A stretch of 64,000 bases of DNA from Anaerocolumna sp. (GCA_029256725.1 JAQSXJ010000007.1:47519-111518); one strand, 5' to 3'; positions 44,749 through 54,221 are shown, counted from the first letter of the stretch. Numbers and translations: made by a program. The notes: generated from the sequence alone by a model not told the origin.

Positions 44749-46818
44749 ATGAGTAAAATTAATTATAGCTATACACCAAAGTTTTTAACAAGGGATGAAA
44801 AACCATGGTTTCCGGTAATGGGAGAATTTCATTTTAGCCGTTATCCGAGACAATTTTGGAAAGAATCTATCTATAAAATGAAAGCTGGCGGATTAGACGT
44901 TCTTTCTACATATGTTTTCTGGATACACCATGAAGAAATAGAAAATGAATATGATTTTAGCGGGCAGAGAGATTTAAGAGCATTTGTTGAGGAAGTAAAA
45001 CAATGCCAAATGGTAATGTTTTTAAGAATAGGACCATGGTGCCATGGTGAGGTTAGAAATGGAGGATTTCCGGACTGGGTTCTTAAAAAGAGCTATAAAA
45101 ACCGTACCAACGATGAAGAATATTTAAAGGATGTAGAAGGTTTTTATAAAAAAATTGCCGAACAAGTAAAGGGACTGCTGTATGAGGATGGTGGCCCGAT
45201 TATAGGAATACAGATAGAAAATGAATATGGGCATTGCGGAGGTCTTCAAGGTGATGAAGGCGAAATGCATATGGTGCGTTTAACAGAAATAGCAAAAAAG
45301 GTCGGATTAATTGTCCCCTACTATACAGCGACAGGATGGGGGGGAGCTGTAACAGGAGGATTGCTTCCTGTTATGGGCGGATATTGTGAAGCACCTTGGG
45401 ATCAGAGATTAACAGAAATCGAACCCAGCGGTAATTATGTATTCACAAAAGAAAGAAATGATCATAATATCGGAAGTGATTACGGTTTTGGTGAAGGTAT
45501 AACGTTTGACATTAATAAATTTCCGTTTCTTACTGCCGAATTAGGTGGCGGCATGCAGGTTACCCATCACAGAAGGCCAATAGCCTACCCTAAAGATATC
45601 GGAGCAATGTCTCTTGCAAAATTAGGATGTGGGGTGAACTTATTAGGTTATTATATGTATCATGGAGGGACAAATCCCAAGGGTAAGCTTACCACCTTGC
45701 AAGAATCAAAGGATACAGGGTATCCAAATGACCTTCCGGTATTCAGTTATGATTTTTCTGCTCCTATCAGGGAATTTGGCCAAATGTCTGGTACTTTAAA
45801 AGAATTAAAATTAATTACAATGTTTATTGAGGAATTTGGCAGTACATTATGTGAGATGGAGACCTATTTACCTGATCTTAATCCCATAAATCAGAATAAT
45901 TTAACGGATTTAAGATCCTCTGTTCGCCGGAATGTGAAAAGTGGTTATTTATTTATAAATAATTATCAGAGAAGATATGCAATGGCAGAACATTTGCAGG
46001 AAGTATTACAGGTAGAATTAGAAAATGAGGTCATTTCATATCCTCCGGTTGATATTCGAAATGGTGATTTCTTTTTCCTGCCATTTAATATGCAAATAGG
46101 AGATGGATTTTTAACAAACTCACTTGCCACTCCACTTTGTGTTCTTCATAATGAAGAAGAAACTTATATTTTCTATACAGATAATGAGCCTGCCTATAAT
46201 TGGTCAAAAGAACCTGAAAAAACAAAGGTGATAACACTAAAGAGAGAAGAAGCTCTAAATGCGTGGAAAATTAAAAAGAATAAGGAATATCTTATAATTA
46301 CTAGTGGCGATATAATCGAATCAAAATCCGGTTATGAGTTGCTTACGCGTCATTCAGATAGTATCAAGACTTTTCCCCAGTTGCCCTGTGAACCAGAGGG
46401 ATATCGTTTCGTTGGCATTAATGATGACTTTTATTTGTATGAGTGCATTGATAAAAAAGAGAATTGTACAGTTGGGTGTTCATTAATTAAGCAGGAAGCT
46501 GATATGAAACTCTATGAGATTGATATAACTTGTCCAGAAGAAGTAAGCGATTGTTTTCTAAGGATTGATTTTCAAGGGGACAGTGCGAAGCTGTATATTG
46601 ATAGTGAGTGGGAGGATGACTGGTTTTATACTGGGCAGACCTGGGAGATTGGTTTAAAACGGTTTGATATGCCTGAAAAAGTTATGATAGAAATTAAATC
46701 TTTAAAAGAAAGTGATAAACGATTTCTTGAGATATGGCCTGATTTTGTTCAAGGCAGTGCTTGTAGTATTACGAATATAAAAGCAGAATATGAAAAGATT
46801 TATCACATTAAATTATAG
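44749..46818 (+). CDS. GH35 beta-galactosidase-like enzyme, divergent
   Basis: A 689-residue family 35 enzyme. The barrel has GEFHFSRYPRQFWKESIYKMKAGGLDVLSTYVFW, shown only in part here, with acid/base Glu159 (IQIENEYGH) and probable nucleophile Glu264 (LTAELGGGMQ). C-terminal beta domains follow. It is longer than, and clearly different from, the second GH35 downstream, so the two may have different linkage preference. No signal peptide. It starts 18 bases after the GH53 gene behind AGGGGG. Confidence 0.88.
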   Translation: MSKINYSYTPKFLTRDEKPWFPVMGEFHFSRYPRQFWKESIYKMKAGGLDVLSTYVFWIHHEEIENEYDFSGQRDLRAFVEEVKQCQMVMFLRIGPWCHGEVRNGGFPDWVLKKSYKNRTNDEEYLKDVEGFYKKIAEQVKGLLYEDGGPIIGIQIENEYGHCGGLQGDEGEMHMVRLTEIAKKVGLIVPYYTATGWGGAVTGGLLPVMGGYCEAPWDQRLTEIEPSGNYVFTKERNDHNIGSDYGFGEGITFDINKFPFLTAELGGGMQVTHHRRPIAYPKDIGAMSLAKLGCGVNLLGYYMYHGGTNPKGKLTTLQESKDTGYPNDLPVFSYDFSAPIREFGQMSGTLKELKLITMFIEEFGSTLCEMETYLPDLNPINQNNLTDLRSSVRRNVKSGYLFINNYQRRYAMAEHLQEVLQVELENEVISYPPVDIRNGDFFFLPFNMQIGDGFLTNSLATPLCVLHNEEETYIFYTDNEPAYNWSKEPEKTKVITLKREEALNAWKIKKNKEYLIITSGDIIESKSGYELLTRHSDSIKTFPQLPCEPEGYRFVGINDDFYLYECIDKKENCTVGCSLIKQEADMKLYEIDITCPEEVSDCFLRIDFQGDSAKLYIDSEWEDDWFYTGQTWEIGLKRFDMPEKVMIEIKSLKESDKRFLEIWPDFVQGSACSITNIKAEYEKIYHIKL

Positions 46819-46915
46819 AAGTTTATGTATTCAATCGGACAAGAAGCTGTCTTTTGATAAAGGCAGACTTCTATCTGATTTTTATTAATTTAAGCAATAG
46901 TAAGGAGGAATTTCC

Positions 46916-48667
46916 ATGTCAATAAAGACATTTGAAATAAAAGACCAATTTTATTGTAATGAAAAACCTGTTAAAATAATCTCGGGCGGGATGCACTACT
47001 TTCGTATTGTACCAGAGTACTGGAGAGACAGATTGGAAAAATTGAAAGCTTTGGGATGCAACACTGTTGAAACTTATATCCCATGGAATATGCATGAACC
47101 TAAAAAGGGTGAGTTTCATTTTGAAGGTTTATTAGACATAAAACGATTTATAAATACAGCTGCAGAGCTTGGGTTATGGGTTATTTTACGTCCATCGCCA
47201 TATATCTGCGCTGAATGGGAATTTGGAGGTCTTCCTGCCTGGCTGTTAGCAGAAGACAATATGCGTTTAAGAATAAATTATAAGCCGTTTATGAATCATG
47301 TAAAGGAGTATTATAAAGAATTATTCAAAATAATAAGTCCGATGCAGTATCAATTTGGTGGTCCGGTTATCATGATGCAGGTAGAGAATGAATACGGATA
47401 TTACGCAGATGATGCAGCCTATTTAGAAGTATTAAAGAAAATGATGGTGGATAATGGAGCAATTGTCCCGCTGGTTACATCAGATGGCCCTTGGGGAGAT
47501 GCTTTATCCTGTGGCAGTATAGAAGGAGTATTGCCAACATGTAATTTTGGATCAAAGGTGAAAGAACAATTTCAAGTTCTAGAGAAGTACACTGCAGGAA
47601 GGCCTCTGATGATAATGGAATTCTGGGTGGGCTGGTTTGATTCTTGGGGAACTGAAAAACATGTAACATCAAACTTAAAAGAAAATTGTAAAGACCTGGA
47701 GGAAGCATTAAGTTTAGGAAACGTAAATATTTATATGTTTATCGGAGGTACAAATTTCGGATTTATGAATGGCTCAAATTATTATGATGAATTAAAGCCG
47801 GATGTAACGTCCTATGACTATGATGCGGTATTAACCGAATGGGGCGATATCACACCTAAATATCTTGAATTTCAAAAAATAATTGCTAAATTCACAGAAA
47901 TACCACAGGTGGAGCTTTCAATAAAAACAAAGAAAATATCCTATGGTTTAATTAAAGTTAATAACAAAGTTGGACTATTTGAATCATTAGATGATATATC
48001 TCAGCCGGTTCAGAATTTATTTCCTTTATCTATGGAGAAACTCGGGCAAAATTACGGTTATATTCTATACCGTTCAGAATTAAAAAAAGAAAAGAAATTG
48101 GAGAAGCTTTGTTTAAATGGAGCGAATGACCGTGCAAACATATATATGGGAAATGATAAAGTAATCACTTTATATGACAGGGAATTACTTATAGAGAAAG
48201 AGATAGATTATAATATCGAAGAAGATAATTTAATGTCAATACTTGTGGAGAATATGGGGCGTGTAAATTTCGGCCCTTTGCTTGAAAAACAGCGAAAGGG
48301 AATAGATTCATGTATACAGATAAACGGTCATCAGCATATGGATTGGAGCCATTACTCATTGCCTTTTGATAATCTTGATAAGTTGGATTTTTCTAAAGGG
48401 TACCATAATGGATGCCCTGCATTCTATCAATTTGAATTTTCAATTAATGAAATAGGTGATACATTTATCGACATGGATGGCTGGGGTAAAGGATGTGTAT
48501 TTATTAATGGTTTTAACCTTGGACGTTTTTGGGATATTGGCCCACAGAAAAAGCTATATATTCCGGGGCCTCTTTTAAAAATAGGGTTAAATGAAATAAT
48601 TATATTTGAGACTGAGGGTAAAGTTAGAGAAACCGTAATATTGTCTGATGCACCAAGCCTTGGATAA
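46916..48667 (+). CDS. GH35 beta-galactosidase
   Basis: A 583-residue classical GH35 enzyme: SGGMHYFRIVPEYWRDRLEKLKALGCNTVETYIPWN region at the start, RPSPYICAEWEFGGLPAWL, acid/base Glu159 (QVENEYGYY) and nucleophile Glu235 (LMIMEFWVGW). C-terminal jelly-roll domains end VFINGFNLGRFWDIGPQ. It removes terminal beta-galactose from oligosaccharides in the cytoplasm. AAGGAGG precedes the start; it closes the galactan locus. Confidence 0.92.
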   Translation: MSIKTFEIKDQFYCNEKPVKIISGGMHYFRIVPEYWRDRLEKLKALGCNTVETYIPWNMHEPKKGEFHFEGLLDIKRFINTAAELGLWVILRPSPYICAEWEFGGLPAWLLAEDNMRLRINYKPFMNHVKEYYKELFKIISPMQYQFGGPVIMMQVENEYGYYADDAAYLEVLKKMMVDNGAIVPLVTSDGPWGDALSCGSIEGVLPTCNFGSKVKEQFQVLEKYTAGRPLMIMEFWVGWFDSWGTEKHVTSNLKENCKDLEEALSLGNVNIYMFIGGTNFGFMNGSNYYDELKPDVTSYDYDAVLTEWGDITPKYLEFQKIIAKFTEIPQVELSIKTKKISYGLIKVNNKVGLFESLDDISQPVQNLFPLSMEKLGQNYGYILYRSELKKEKKLEKLCLNGANDRANIYMGNDKVITLYDRELLIEKEIDYNIEEDNLMSILVENMGRVNFGPLLEKQRKGIDSCIQINGHQHMDWSHYSLPFDNLDKLDFSKGYHNGCPAFYQFEFSINEIGDTFIDMDGWGKGCVFINGFNLGRFWDIGPQKKLYIPGPLLKIGLNEIIIFETEGKVRETVILSDAPSLG

Positions 48668-48731
48668 ATATTAGATCCTCCCCTTGTCTTATGCCTTTAA
48701 AATATTATCTTAGTAACGGACTGTTAAGATA

Positions 48732-48901
48732 GATATTAAATTGAATTTATGATAATTATCATTTTTGTGTGCTCTTTATCCCGGTCTGTTTAAACAGAAG
48801 GATTAATTTTAGGAGGAAGTTAAATGAGGCTGTTGCATAATTGCAGCAGCCTCTTGCTTGTTCGGCATAAAGTATCAACATGTATGATAAAAATATTCTA
48901 G
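48732..48901 (+). pseudogene. deletion scar: MutS-like tail joined to GlsB 3' end
   Basis: Bases 48732-48772 match 49459-49499 (the MutS-like pseudogene) with 3 differences in 41. From 48771 the sequence matches the end of the GlsB-like gene and its hairpin at 50393-50518 (TCTGTTTAAACA, GGATTAA, GAGGCTGTTGCATAATTGC and ACATGTATGATAAA). The junction TGTGTGC is shared by both parents. The piece looks like a second copy of the MutS-like/CsbD/GlsB segment collapsed by internal deletion. A further hairpin (48899-48932) follows; no intact gene lies in 48668-49086. Confidence 0.65.
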
Positions 48902-49086
48902 GGAAACGCTGATTTAATCAGTGCTGTTTCCTTTGGTTTTAAGTTACTTTTAATCCTTGTTATGATATAATTATTACATTAATTTTGAGATGGTACGAAC
49001 ATGAAACAATAAACTTTAAGCGATATCAAATACTGAAACTATAAATGCAAAACCAATGAAATGAAAGTATCTATGGGAGGATTGTC

Positions 49087-49639
49087 ATGATAATAGTGTT
49101 AATTACCGGTTTTCTATTTGCAATCATAAGTCTGATGTTTATCTATGAAAGAAAACAGAAAATAAAAAGAATACGGATTTGGATAAGAGAACATTATGGT
49201 AAGAAACCGGTTAAGAAAGACTATGACTGGGAAAAGATAAATTATTACTGGAAGGCTTATGGGGAATCAATAAGAAGCAAGGAAAAGATTGATGAGATTA
49301 CCTGGAATGATCTTGAGATGAATAAAATATTCTCCCGCATAAATAATTGTAATTCTTTTGCCGGAGAACAGATATTGTATGCCAGTCTTCACAGATTAGC
49401 AACAGACAATAAGGAACTGTCTTGTAATAGTAGCTTCACATGATATTGAGTTAACACAGATATTAAATGGAATGTATGATAATTATCATTTTTGTGAGCA
49501 AATAAAGGAAAATGACATCGTATTTGAATATAAAATCCACGAAGGCCCGTCAAAATCAAAAAATGCAATACGATTGCTTGAGTATGTTAATTTTCCGGCA
49601 GAAATTATTGTAAATGCTAAAAGAAATTGCCAGCCATAA
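49087..49639 (+). pseudogene. MutS-like protein gene with large internal deletion
   Basis: The first 112 codons (MIIVLITGFLFAIISLMFIY.., WNDLEMNKIFSRINNCNSFAGEQILYASLHRL) are the membrane-anchored N-terminus of a clostridial MutS-related protein. At about 49415 the sequence jumps, in another frame, to LVIVASHDIELTQILNGMYDNYHF..YKIHEGPSKSKNAIRLLEYV, the C-terminal end of the MutS ATPase domain. Roughly 400 residues, including the Walker motifs, are gone. The final stop is provided by the left end of the element at 49636. A good GGGAGG site remains. Confidence 0.75.
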
Positions 49640-49804
49640 TATGATTTGAGCGTAGTGAGTTGTCTGTTTTATGATATGCCAAGCACGAAATATTCAGAGA
49701 ATTAGGACTTCTTATGCCTTGATATCGAAGCATGAGTTTTTCTGTTTTGTGCAAATTTCCGTCCCATTGTGAAAAACTGTCTTTTGACGCTCGAATCATA
49801 ATAT
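49636..49804. mobile_element. MITE-like element, family 1, copy 1
   Basis: A 169-bp non-coding element with imperfect terminal inverted repeats ATAATATGATTTGAGCGT and (inverted) ATATTATGATTCGAGCGT. In reverse complement it aligns along most of its length to 56293-56432 (GTTTTTCACAA, GGGAC, CACAAAACAGAAA, ACTCATGCT, ATTCTCTGAATAT). It abuts the MutS-like remnant. No transposase is present, so movement would need one in trans. Confidence 0.65.
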
Positions 49805-49945
49805 TTTATAACTCATTTTCCCAGTATTATTTGCTTGTTCTTTTAACATACTAAAATAAAGTGGAGTAGGTAAGTAAATTTTATGTATCTAAACTACTGA
49901 TTAACGAATGTCGCAAAATATGATATTCAGAAAAGAGGTGTTACG

Positions 49946-50158
49946 ATGGACAATAAAATAAATAACCAGATCACTCATATATCAGGCAAGGTAAAAGAAG
50001 TTGCCGGTAAGGCAGTTAACTCTGACCAGCTGGAGTTTAAAGGAAAAATACAACAGGTAGGCAGTAATATCAGTGAAAAAGGGGAAGAAATAAAAGAAAA
50101 GGCAGCCGGTAAAGCAAACAAAATCATTGATAAAATCAAAAATGAGAGAGGATGGTAA
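49946..50158 (+). CDS. CsbD family stress protein
   Basis: A 70-residue hydrophilic helical protein (ITHISGKVKEVAGKAVNSDQLEFKGK, shown in part) of the CsbD family, small general-stress proteins of unknown mechanism. AAAAGAGGTG precedes the ATG. It is followed after four bases by the GlsB-like gene, a common stress pairing. Confidence 0.85.
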   Translation: MDNKINNQITHISGKVKEVAGKAVNSDQLEFKGKIQQVGSNISEKGEEIKEKAAGKANKIIDKIKNERGW

Positions 50159-50162
50159 TAAG

Positions 50163-50429
50163 ATGCCGGAGATTAGCAATATTATAGTTTGGTTAATACT
50201 TGGAGGTTTATCTGGTTGGATTGCCAGTAAGATTATGAAGAAGGACAGCCAGATGGGCGCCGGTATGAATATTCTTGTAGGTATAGTAGGAGCATTCATT
50301 GGTGGTTGGCTGGCAGGTATTTTCGGTTGGGGACCTGCAACGGGATTAAATATCTGGAGCTTTATCGTATCGATCGTTGGTGCTGTTATACTGCTCTTTA
50401 TTATTGGTCTGTTTAAACAAAAGGATTAA
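50163..50429 (+). CDS. GlsB/YeaQ/YmgE family stress membrane protein
   Basis: 88 residues from the ATG at 50163 behind GAGAGAGG; the track start at 50127 is inside csbD. Three membrane segments with Gly-rich turns (VWLILGGLSGWIASKIM, GIVGAFIGGWLAGIFGW, SIVGAVILLFIIGLF) are typical of the transglycosylase-associated family. Function in envelope stress is unclear. Confidence 0.88.
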   Translation: MPEISNIIVWLILGGLSGWIASKIMKKDSQMGAGMNILVGIVGAFIGGWLAGIFGWGPATGLNIWSFIVSIVGAVILLFIIGLFKQKD

Positions 50430-50444
50430 GAATGAAGTTAAAAG

Positions 50445-50472
50445 GAGGCTGTTGCATAATTGCAGCAGCCTC
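50445..50472 (+). terminator. hairpin after the GlsB-like gene
   Basis: GAGGCTGTTGCA and TGCAGCAGCCTC form a long stem with one mismatch. A duplicate occurs in the scar at 48826-48853. T-tail is weak. Confidence 0.6.
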
Positions 50473-50592
50473 TTGCATGTTCTGGATGAGTATCGACATG
50501 TATGATAAATATTCTAGCACATTATTGCATAAATTTTTGCTTAATATCAGTGCCTGATATCGTCAATACAGAGAATTAGTGCAATGCTGCTG

Positions 50593-51960
50593 CTAGTTAC
50601 GGTCGTTAAGTTTGGCATAGGGTTTCACTTTCGCTACATTCTTATAGGCAGGACGAATAATCTTGCCGCCATTAATAAGCTCTTCCATCCTGTGGGCACT
50701 CCAGCCGGAAATTCTGGCAATGGCAAAGATAGGAGTATAAAGTTCTAGGGGAAGATCTAACATACTGTAAACAAAACCGCTGTAGAAATCTACGTTGGCA
50801 CTTACACCCTTATATATCTGCCTTTCTTTTGCAATTACAGCAGGAGCCAGGTTTTCCACCATATTATAGAGTTTGAATTCCTTGGCACGTCCCTTTTCTA
50901 AGGATAATTTTTCAACGAAGCCTTTAAAGATTTCTGCTCTGGGATCGGAGATAGAGTAAACTGCATGGCCCATACCATAGATCAGTCCGGATTTATCAAA
51001 GGCATTCTTTTGAAGGAGGGCAGACAGGTAAGCGCGTACTTCGTCTTCATCTTCCCAATCCTTTATTACATTTTTCATATCTTCAAACATCTGAATAACC
51101 TTTATATTAGCACCGCCGTGTTTGGGACCTTTTAGGGAGCCTAAGGATGCCGCTACGGAGGAATAGGTGTCTGTGCCGGAAGAGGTTACAACATGCGTGG
51201 TAAAAGTTGAGTTGTTACCGCCGCCGTGTTCGGCATGGAGTACCAGAGCAACGTCCAGTATTTTAGCTTCCAGAGGGGTATATTTACTATCGGGTCTTAA
51301 TAGATGTAAGATTAATTCTGCTGTTGACAGATTTGGATCAGGGGTATGTATGAACAGACTCTGTCCGTCATGATAATGGCTGTAAGCCTGGTAGCCGTAA
51401 ACTGATAACAAGGGAAATAGAGATATTAGCTGCAAGGACTGCCTTAATACATTGGGCAAGGTGGTATCCTCAGCCTTATCATCATAAGAATACAAGGTCA
51501 GAACACTTCTGGCCAGGGTATTCATCATATCTTTGCTTGGAGCTTTCATTATAATGTCCCTTACGAAAGAAGTGGGAAGAGAACGGTATTCGCCAAGTAA
51601 CCCGTTAAATTCCTTCAGCTCTTCGATACACGGAAGCTTGCCGAATAACAGGAGATAGGTAACTTCTTCAAAACCAAAGCGATTTTCTTCTATAAAACCC
51701 TGTACAATCTGTTTTACATCAATCCCCCTGTAAAAAAGCTGTCCTTCACAAGGAATGTACTCCGAGTCAACAATTAAGTGTGAGCGGACTTCGGCAATCT
51801 CCGTAAGTCCGGTTAAAACACCCGCCCCGCTAACATCCCTTAGACCTCTTTTTACTTGGTATTTGCTGTAAAGAGAGGTATCAATCACACTATTTTCGGC
51901 ACACAGGTCAGAAAGAGCCAGAATCTCAGGTGTAATACTGGAAAAGTCTATATTACTCAT
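50593..51960 (-). CDS. gltA: citrate synthase
   Basis: A 455-residue citrate/2-methylcitrate synthase of the Firmicute type. Conserved active-site segments are LHAEHGGGNNSTFTTHVVTS, GPKHGGANIKV and MGHAVYSISDPRA with the catalytic His and Asp residues. It joins acetyl-CoA and oxaloacetate, in anaerobes mainly for glutamate synthesis. AAGGAGG lies upstream of the start. A 17-nt palindrome ATATCAGTGCCTGATAT (50544-50560) lies past its stop. The family includes methylcitrate synthases, but no prp genes are near. Confidence 0.9.
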   Translation of the reverse strand: MSNIDFSSITPEILALSDLCAENSVIDTSLYSKYQVKRGLRDVSGAGVLTGLTEIAEVRSHLIVDSEYIPCEGQLFYRGIDVKQIVQGFIEENRFGFEEVTYLLLFGKLPCIEELKEFNGLLGEYRSLPTSFVRDIIMKAPSKDMMNTLARSVLTLYSYDDKAEDTTLPNVLRQSLQLISLFPLLSVYGYQAYSHYHDGQSLFIHTPDPNLSTAELILHLLRPDSKYTPLEAKILDVALVLHAEHGGGNNSTFTTHVVTSSGTDTYSSVAASLGSLKGPKHGGANIKVIQMFEDMKNVIKDWEDEDEVRAYLSALLQKNAFDKSGLIYGMGHAVYSISDPRAEIFKGFVEKLSLEKGRAKEFKLYNMVENLAPAVIAKERQIYKGVSANVDFYSGFVYSMLDLPLELYTPIFAIARISGWSAHRMEELINGGKIIRPAYKNVAKVKPYAKLNDRN

Positions 51961-52189
51961 AACAGCCTCCTTGGGTTATATTTTTGTAATACAATGTATT
52001 ATTTTGCATTTTTAAGTATTATTTAATCAAATTAGCCTTTTCTGCAAAAGGAAATAATATTTAGTTTAACATAAAAATGAGGATTTCACAAGTAATAAGG
52101 TAAAAAATACAAGTGAGCTATTTATAATTATACATTTTATTTGTTGATTTTATATAGAAAGCCAAAGTGCCCGCCTGTGTATATTTGCG

Positions 52190-52218
52190 TTGCATTTTTC
52201 TGGTAAAGCAAGTATGAT
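52190..52218 (+). promoter_or_regulatory. sigma-A promoter for methylglyoxal synthase
   Basis: TTGCAT, 17 bases, TATGAT, 75 bases before the start codon. The remaining bases of 51961-52293 are AT-rich and hold no gene. Confidence 0.6.
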
Positions 52219-52293
52219 AGAAGTGTAATAATAAATACTTTACTGGCAAGAATATACATTAAAAACTAGGCTAGAGAAGGGACAGGAGGCATA

Positions 52294-52779
52294 ATGTTAC
52301 TTGATGATTTTATTTATTTTAAAATAGGTAAGAAAAAGCATATTGCATTGATCGCTCATGACGGTAAGAAACAGGAATTGGTGAAATGGGCAGATAGACA
52401 TAAGGATATACTAAAAAGTCATTTTCTATGCGGAACCGGTACAACGGCAAGACTTATCTCTGAGCAGACCGGTCTTCCCGTTAAGGGATACAACAGCGGA
52501 CCTTTAGGAGGTGACCAGCAGATTGGCTCAAGAATCGTTGAGGGAGGAATTGATTTTGTGATTTTTTTATGGGACCCTTTAGAATCCCAGCCTCATGATC
52601 CTGATGTCAAGGCATTATTACGTATTGCTGTGGTTTATGATATTCCCATAGCCAATAATCTGGCAACGGCTGACTTTTTGCTGGCGTCTTCCCTTATGGA
52701 GGAAGAGTATGACAGAAAGGTTGAGAATTTTAATAAAACAATGAAGGAGAGAATTGAAAAGTTCTCTGCTCCTCAATAA
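52294..52779 (+). CDS. mgsA: methylglyoxal synthase
   Basis: A 161-residue enzyme with IALIAHDGKKQELVKW, phosphate site CGTGTTARLI, GPLGGDQQIGSRIVEGGID and the catalytic-Asp segment FLWDPLESQPHDPDVKALLR. It turns dihydroxyacetone phosphate into methylglyoxal and phosphate, a bypass that relieves phosphate or sugar stress. The next gene makes D-lactate, the end product of that bypass, which supports a joint role. Confidence 0.95.
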   Translation: MLLDDFIYFKIGKKKHIALIAHDGKKQELVKWADRHKDILKSHFLCGTGTTARLISEQTGLPVKGYNSGPLGGDQQIGSRIVEGGIDFVIFLWDPLESQPHDPDVKALLRIAVVYDIPIANNLATADFLLASSLMEEEYDRKVENFNKTMKERIEKFSAPQ

Positions 52780-52886
52780 GTCCGTTAACAGAAAACATGT
52801 TATGGGTTTTGTGATTTTGTATGTATGCTACCTTAGAAATTGGTAACAATGAAACTGTCTGATATTACAGAAAGGCATGGTGCAGA

Positions 52887-53921
52887 ATGAGCAAAATTTG
52901 TTTTTTTGATACAAAGCCCTATGATAAGATATATTTTGATATGTTTAAGGACAAGTTTGGATTTGAAATTGATTATTTTGAACCAAAGCTGAATGCAGAT
53001 ACAGCCATAATGGCAAGAGGTTATGAAGTGGTAGTTGCTTTTGTAAATGATACCATTGATGCAAAGACCATAGATATTCTCTATAATGAAGGTGTAAGAC
53101 TTATAGCAATGAGGTGTGCAGGGTATAATAACATAGATTTTAAAGCAGCTTATAACAAAATCCATGTAGTCAGGGTTCCTGCTTATTCACCATATGCGGT
53201 TGCAGAACATGCAATGGCACTGCTTTTGACTCTGAATCGTAAGATTCACAGAGCCTATAACAGAACCAAAGAGCATAATTTCAGCTTAAACGGTCTTACC
53301 GGTTTTGATTTATACGGTAAAACGATGGGAGTCATAGGTACTGGTAAGATAGGTCGTGTATTCATTGATATCTGTAAAGGTTTTGGTATGAAGGTACTTG
53401 CATACGATCCTTATCCTGTAAAAGACGCGGGTATAAACTATGTAACCTTAGATGAACTGTGCAGGGAATCAGATCTTATATCCCTCCATTGCCCACTCAC
53501 CAAAGAAACCAAGCATATGATCAATAAGGATACGATTAAACAGATGAAGAAAGGTATCTATATTATCAATACTTCAAGAGGTGCCCTTATCGACAGTGAA
53601 GCTCTTCTGAACGCTATAAAGGAAGAACAGGTAGGTGGAGCAGTTCTGGATGTCTACGAAGAAGAAACAGAATTCTTTTACGAGGACTTATCAGGTGAAA
53701 TTATAAAGGATGATATTCTTTCCGGTTTGATCTCCATGCCAAATGTTATAGTGACCTCCCATCAGGCCTTTCTGACCAGAGAAGCACTTAATAAAATTGC
53801 TGAGATCACCCTTCAGAATATAAAGGATTATTCTGACAATGCAGGTCTTGCAAATGAAATCTGTTATCAGTGTATTAAATTAAGTAATTGTGAGAAAACG
53901 GATAAGAACCGATGCTTTTAA
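52887..53921 (+). CDS. ldhA: D-lactate dehydrogenase (2-hydroxyacid dehydrogenase)
   Basis: A 344-residue D-2-hydroxyacid dehydrogenase: NAD loop MGVIGTGKIGRVF, catalytic Arg in NTSRGALID, Glu in DVYEEE and His in VTSHQAFLT. Length and the N-terminal RCAGYNNIDF match LdhA. It reduces pyruvate to D-lactate with NADH. Its 3' end holds the -35 of the rubredoxin promoter. A related substrate such as hydroxyisocaproate is less likely. Confidence 0.88.
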   Translation: MSKICFFDTKPYDKIYFDMFKDKFGFEIDYFEPKLNADTAIMARGYEVVVAFVNDTIDAKTIDILYNEGVRLIAMRCAGYNNIDFKAAYNKIHVVRVPAYSPYAVAEHAMALLLTLNRKIHRAYNRTKEHNFSLNGLTGFDLYGKTMGVIGTGKIGRVFIDICKGFGMKVLAYDPYPVKDAGINYVTLDELCRESDLISLHCPLTKETKHMINKDTIKQMKKGIYIINTSRGALIDSEALLNAIKEEQVGGAVLDVYEEETEFFYEDLSGEIIKDDILSGLISMPNVIVTSHQAFLTREALNKIAEITLQNIKDYSDNAGLANEICYQCIKLSNCEKTDKNRCF

Positions 53922-53923
53922 GG

Positions 53924-53952
53924 TTGTAATCAATTTCATTTTATGCTATAAT
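53924..53952 (+). promoter_or_regulatory. sigma-A promoter for rubredoxin
   Basis: TTGTAA, 17 bases, TATAAT; start codon about 104 bases downstream. Confidence 0.6.
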
Positions 53953-54055
53953 TTAACTACTTTATACATTGTTAGATGAGGAATAATATACCATATTATT
54001 TTCTGACGAAACAACAGAATATAAAGAAAAATTTTACTTTAAGGAGGTGTCTTAC

Positions 54056-54208
54056 ATGAGTTACGAATGCCCTTGTGGTTATATTTATGATCCAGAGACA
54101 GGTGACCCAGATGGTGGTATTGCACCCGGCACAGCTTGGGAGGATATACCTGAGGATTGGGTATGCCCAGTTTGCGGATTAAGCAAAGATTCATTTACAC
54201 AGATTTAA
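54056..54208 (+). CDS. rubredoxin
   Basis: A 50-residue protein missing from the ORF track because of its length. Two CxxC knuckles bind one iron: [10 protein letters not shown] (CPCG) and [11 protein letters not shown] (CPVCG), with the usual [15 protein letters not shown] between. The first knuckle has the Cys-Pro-Cys-Gly form (Cys at 5 and 7 positions as read, C-x-C spacing), which differs from the standard CxxCG and deserves a check. A perfect AAGGAGGTG ribosome site precedes it. It carries electrons to rubrerythrin, superoxide reductase or FprA encoded nearby. Confidence 0.93.
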   Translation: MSYECPCGYIYDPETGDPDGGIAPGTAWEDIPEDWVCPVCGLSKDSFTQI

Positions 54209-54221
54209 TTGTAGTTGACAT

